A stretch of 23,792 bases of DNA from WRDF01 sp031552235 (GTDB lineage Bacteria; Bacteroidota; Bacteroidia; Bacteroidales; Rikenellaceae), in contig JAVBMR010000028.1 of NCBI GenBank assembly GCA_031552235.1, positions 1 through 23,792 of the forward strand, in the 5' to 3' direction. Numbering within the stretch: the stretch's first letter is position 1; every line of letters begins with the position of its first letter. Made by a program: the position numbers and the translations under genes. The notes below the pieces were generated by a model. That model did no database searches. It saw nothing but the letters and a program-made list of their open reading frames with translations, and had not been told where the DNA came from. This document shows, piece by piece, positions 22,736 through 23,792 of this stretch.

Positions 22736-23302
22736 ATGAGCAGCAATATCGAAATAGCCAAAATATGCGAATTATGCGGCGCGGAATTTACAGCCCGCAC
22801 CACTAAAACGCTATTCTGCTCGCATAAATGCTCCAGCCGCGCATACAAAATCCGCAAGCGGGAGGGCAAAGTGGCCGAAGTACAAAAAGAGGTAGAGGCT
22901 ATCAAGGCAAAGCCTATTACAGATATAAAGGCAAAGGAGTATCTAAGCATAACCGAGACCTGCACACTTGTCGGGGTCAGCCGGTGGACGATATGGCGGT
23001 GCATCCAACAGGGAGAGTTGAGGTTTGTTAAGTTGGGTCGCAGAGTGATTATCCGGCGAGTGGATATAGAGCGGCTGTTTGAGCCTCAACAACTACGCAC
23101 CAAACCCCTGCCGAAAGCAGACCCCATTACGGAATGGTGTAGCGTTCAGGATGTAATGACTAAATTTGACCTCACACGCGATAGTGTCTATAATCTGGTC
23201 AAGGCAAACAAAATCCCCAAAAGACAAGAAGGCCGTTATGTGATGCTTTCCAAGACACACTTCGACAAACTATTTCAGCCGACAACAAAGAATAACATAT
23301 AA
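22736..23302 (+). CDS. Zinc-finger plus tandem excisionase-type HTH protein (Xis-like)
   Basis: 188 aa. The N terminus has four cysteines C11-x2-C14 ... C28-x3-C32, a zinc-ribbon-like finger, followed by a basic helix (RAYKIRKREGK) and a charged linker. Two winged-HTH units of the excisionase/MerR-like type (HTH_17) follow: YLSITETCTLVGVSRWTIWR and the wing to LF (about 69-115), then WCSVQDVMTKFDLTRDSVYN to LF (about 134-180). Such proteins bend DNA and direct integrases towards excision, or act as repressors. Pairing two HTH_17 units with a zinc finger in one chain is less usual; Xis proteins mostly have one. It is 2 bp upstream of the integrase gene, so they are co-transcribed. Its role as excisionase is inferred from this context. 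Confidence 0.8.
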   Translation: MSSNIEIAKICELCGAEFTARTTKTLFCSHKCSSRAYKIRKREGKVAEVQKEVEAIKAKPITDIKAKEYLSITETCTLVGVSRWTIWRCIQQGELRFVKLGRRVIIRRVDIERLFEPQQLRTKPLPKADPITEWCSVQDVMTKFDLTRDSVYNLVKANKIPKRQEGRYVMLSKTHFDKLFQPTTKNNI

Positions 23303-23304
23303 GA

Positions 23305-23792
23305 ATGGCGACTAAAGTTAAAATTTTAACAAAGCCCATATCCGGCGGGCGGGACACAATCTATCTCGACTTCTATCCCGCTATCAGAGACCCCAAGACG
23401 GGCAAACCCACCCGGCGCGAGTTCCTGAAACTCTATCTGTATGCCACCGTGCAACGGGAGGAGCAAACTTATGTAGATGCGAACGGCAAGACACAGAAGC
23501 GGATTGTCGATGTATTAGATAAATCCGGCAACCCAAAGAAAGCCGCGCTGACCCAATTGCAAAAGCGGCAAAACACAGAAACCCTTGCCCTTGCAGAAAA
23601 CACCCGTGCGCTACGTCAGATTGACATACAGGCGGGGCAATTAGGGTTCATATCAAAGGAGCGGCTGAACACTAATTTCGTTGCCTATTTCGAGCAGTTA
23701 GCCCGGAAGCGCAAAGGGAGCAATTATAGTAACTGGATGAGTGCCGGTCTTGTGTTTAAGGCGTTCGCCGGAGAAAACTTCAAGGTTTCGGA
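23305..23792 (+). CDS. Tyrosine site-specific integrase, N-terminal part (cut by window edge)
   Basis: 162 codons are present and the frame is open to the right edge. The start MATKVKILTKPISGGRDTIY, then LDFYPAIRDPKTGKPTRREF, is the arm-type DNA-binding domain of Bacteroidota phage/ICE integrases: a beta-strand-rich domain with REFLKLYLY. A helical linker (about 75-115) and the start of the SAM-like core-binding domain (FISKERLNTNFVAYFEQLARKR...SNYSNW) follow. The catalytic R-H-R-H-Y residues would be beyond the window, so activity cannot be judged. The gene begins 2 bp after the xis-like stop. The domain organisation fits the IntDOT/NBU-like group broadly; a narrower assignment is not possible. 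Confidence 0.88.
   Translation, partial: MATKVKILTKPISGGRDTIYLDFYPAIRDPKTGKPTRREFLKLYLYATVQREEQTYVDANGKTQKRIVDVLDKSGNPKKAALTQLQKRQNTETLALAENTRALRQIDIQAGQLGFISKERLNTNFVAYFEQLARKRKGSNYSNWMSAGLVFKAFAGENFKVS

Larger units (their letters stand above)
22503..23792 (+). mobile_element. Left end of a putative integrative element
   Basis: From the mnmE stop onwards the composition and style change: more AT, less GC-biased codon choice than in mnmE. The content is control region, excisionase-like gene and integrase, the order expected at an element end. The exact boundary is unknown. It could be the mnmE 3' end (22502) or the GTACCTTTGT site at 22629-22638. The element continues beyond the right edge. 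Confidence 0.7.

Noticed and set aside
22534..23004. 156-codon minus-strand frame over the element control region
   Set aside because: It overlaps the xis-like gene and its promoter, and its sequence has no recognisable domain.

Overview
The window looks like a chromosomal segment of a GC-rich member of the Bacteroidota, most likely Bacteroidales and possibly close to Alistipes/Rikenellaceae (family level is inference). The evidence is the gene content (OstA-like and SurA-like proteins, a DUF5683 protein after parAB, PorT-type beta-barrel), several promoters of the Bacteroidota form TTTG-N19-21-TAnnTTTG, weak ribosome binding sites, and a Bacteroidota-type tyrosine integrase at the right edge. 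I see no tRNA, rRNA or CRISPR array.

Left edge (1-740). The first 26 codons of an IS3-family OrfA run off the left end on the minus strand. The IS end, near base 140, abuts the ATPase domain of a sensor histidine kinase that has lost everything upstream. A structured intergenic repeat follows. Region 738-5850 is one minus-strand operon read from a promoter at 5820-5850: beta-barrel outer-membrane protein, phoH, purC, pepD, and a diacylglycerol/lipid kinase overlapping pepD by 14 bp. A separate minus-strand NADPH-dependent FMN reductase-like gene lies at 5859-6428.

Middle (6429-15018). A 505-bp repeat-rich intergenic stretch holds a palindromic repeat shared with the left edge and a duplicated promoter segment that drives der (plus strand), which ends in a strong terminator. 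Convergent to it is a minus-strand envelope operon: a PpiC/SurA-like lipoprotein, a SurA-like periplasmic chaperone and an 868-aa OstA/LptA-like protein. These together suggest outer-membrane and LPS assembly. A CPBP intramembrane protease follows, then about 680 bp of repeat-containing DNA with an orphan promoter and a possible six-codon leader peptide.

Right part (15019-22502). comB and a small lipoprotein form a minus-strand pair. Divergent from them is the plus-strand cluster parA-parB-DUF5683-mltD-mnmE, combining chromosome segregation, envelope, cell-wall turnover and tRNA modification. An 18-bp perfect palindrome lies between parB and the DUF5683 gene.

Right edge (22503-23792). Directly after the mnmE stop begins what looks like an integrative element: a promoter-bearing control region with tandem direct repeats at helical spacing, a small protein joining a four-cysteine zinc-finger motif to two excisionase-type helix-turn-helix domains, and the start of a tyrosine integrase cut by the window end. 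Insertion behind mnmE recalls SGI1-type islands, which use the last 18 bp of that gene. This boundary is the most interesting part of the window.
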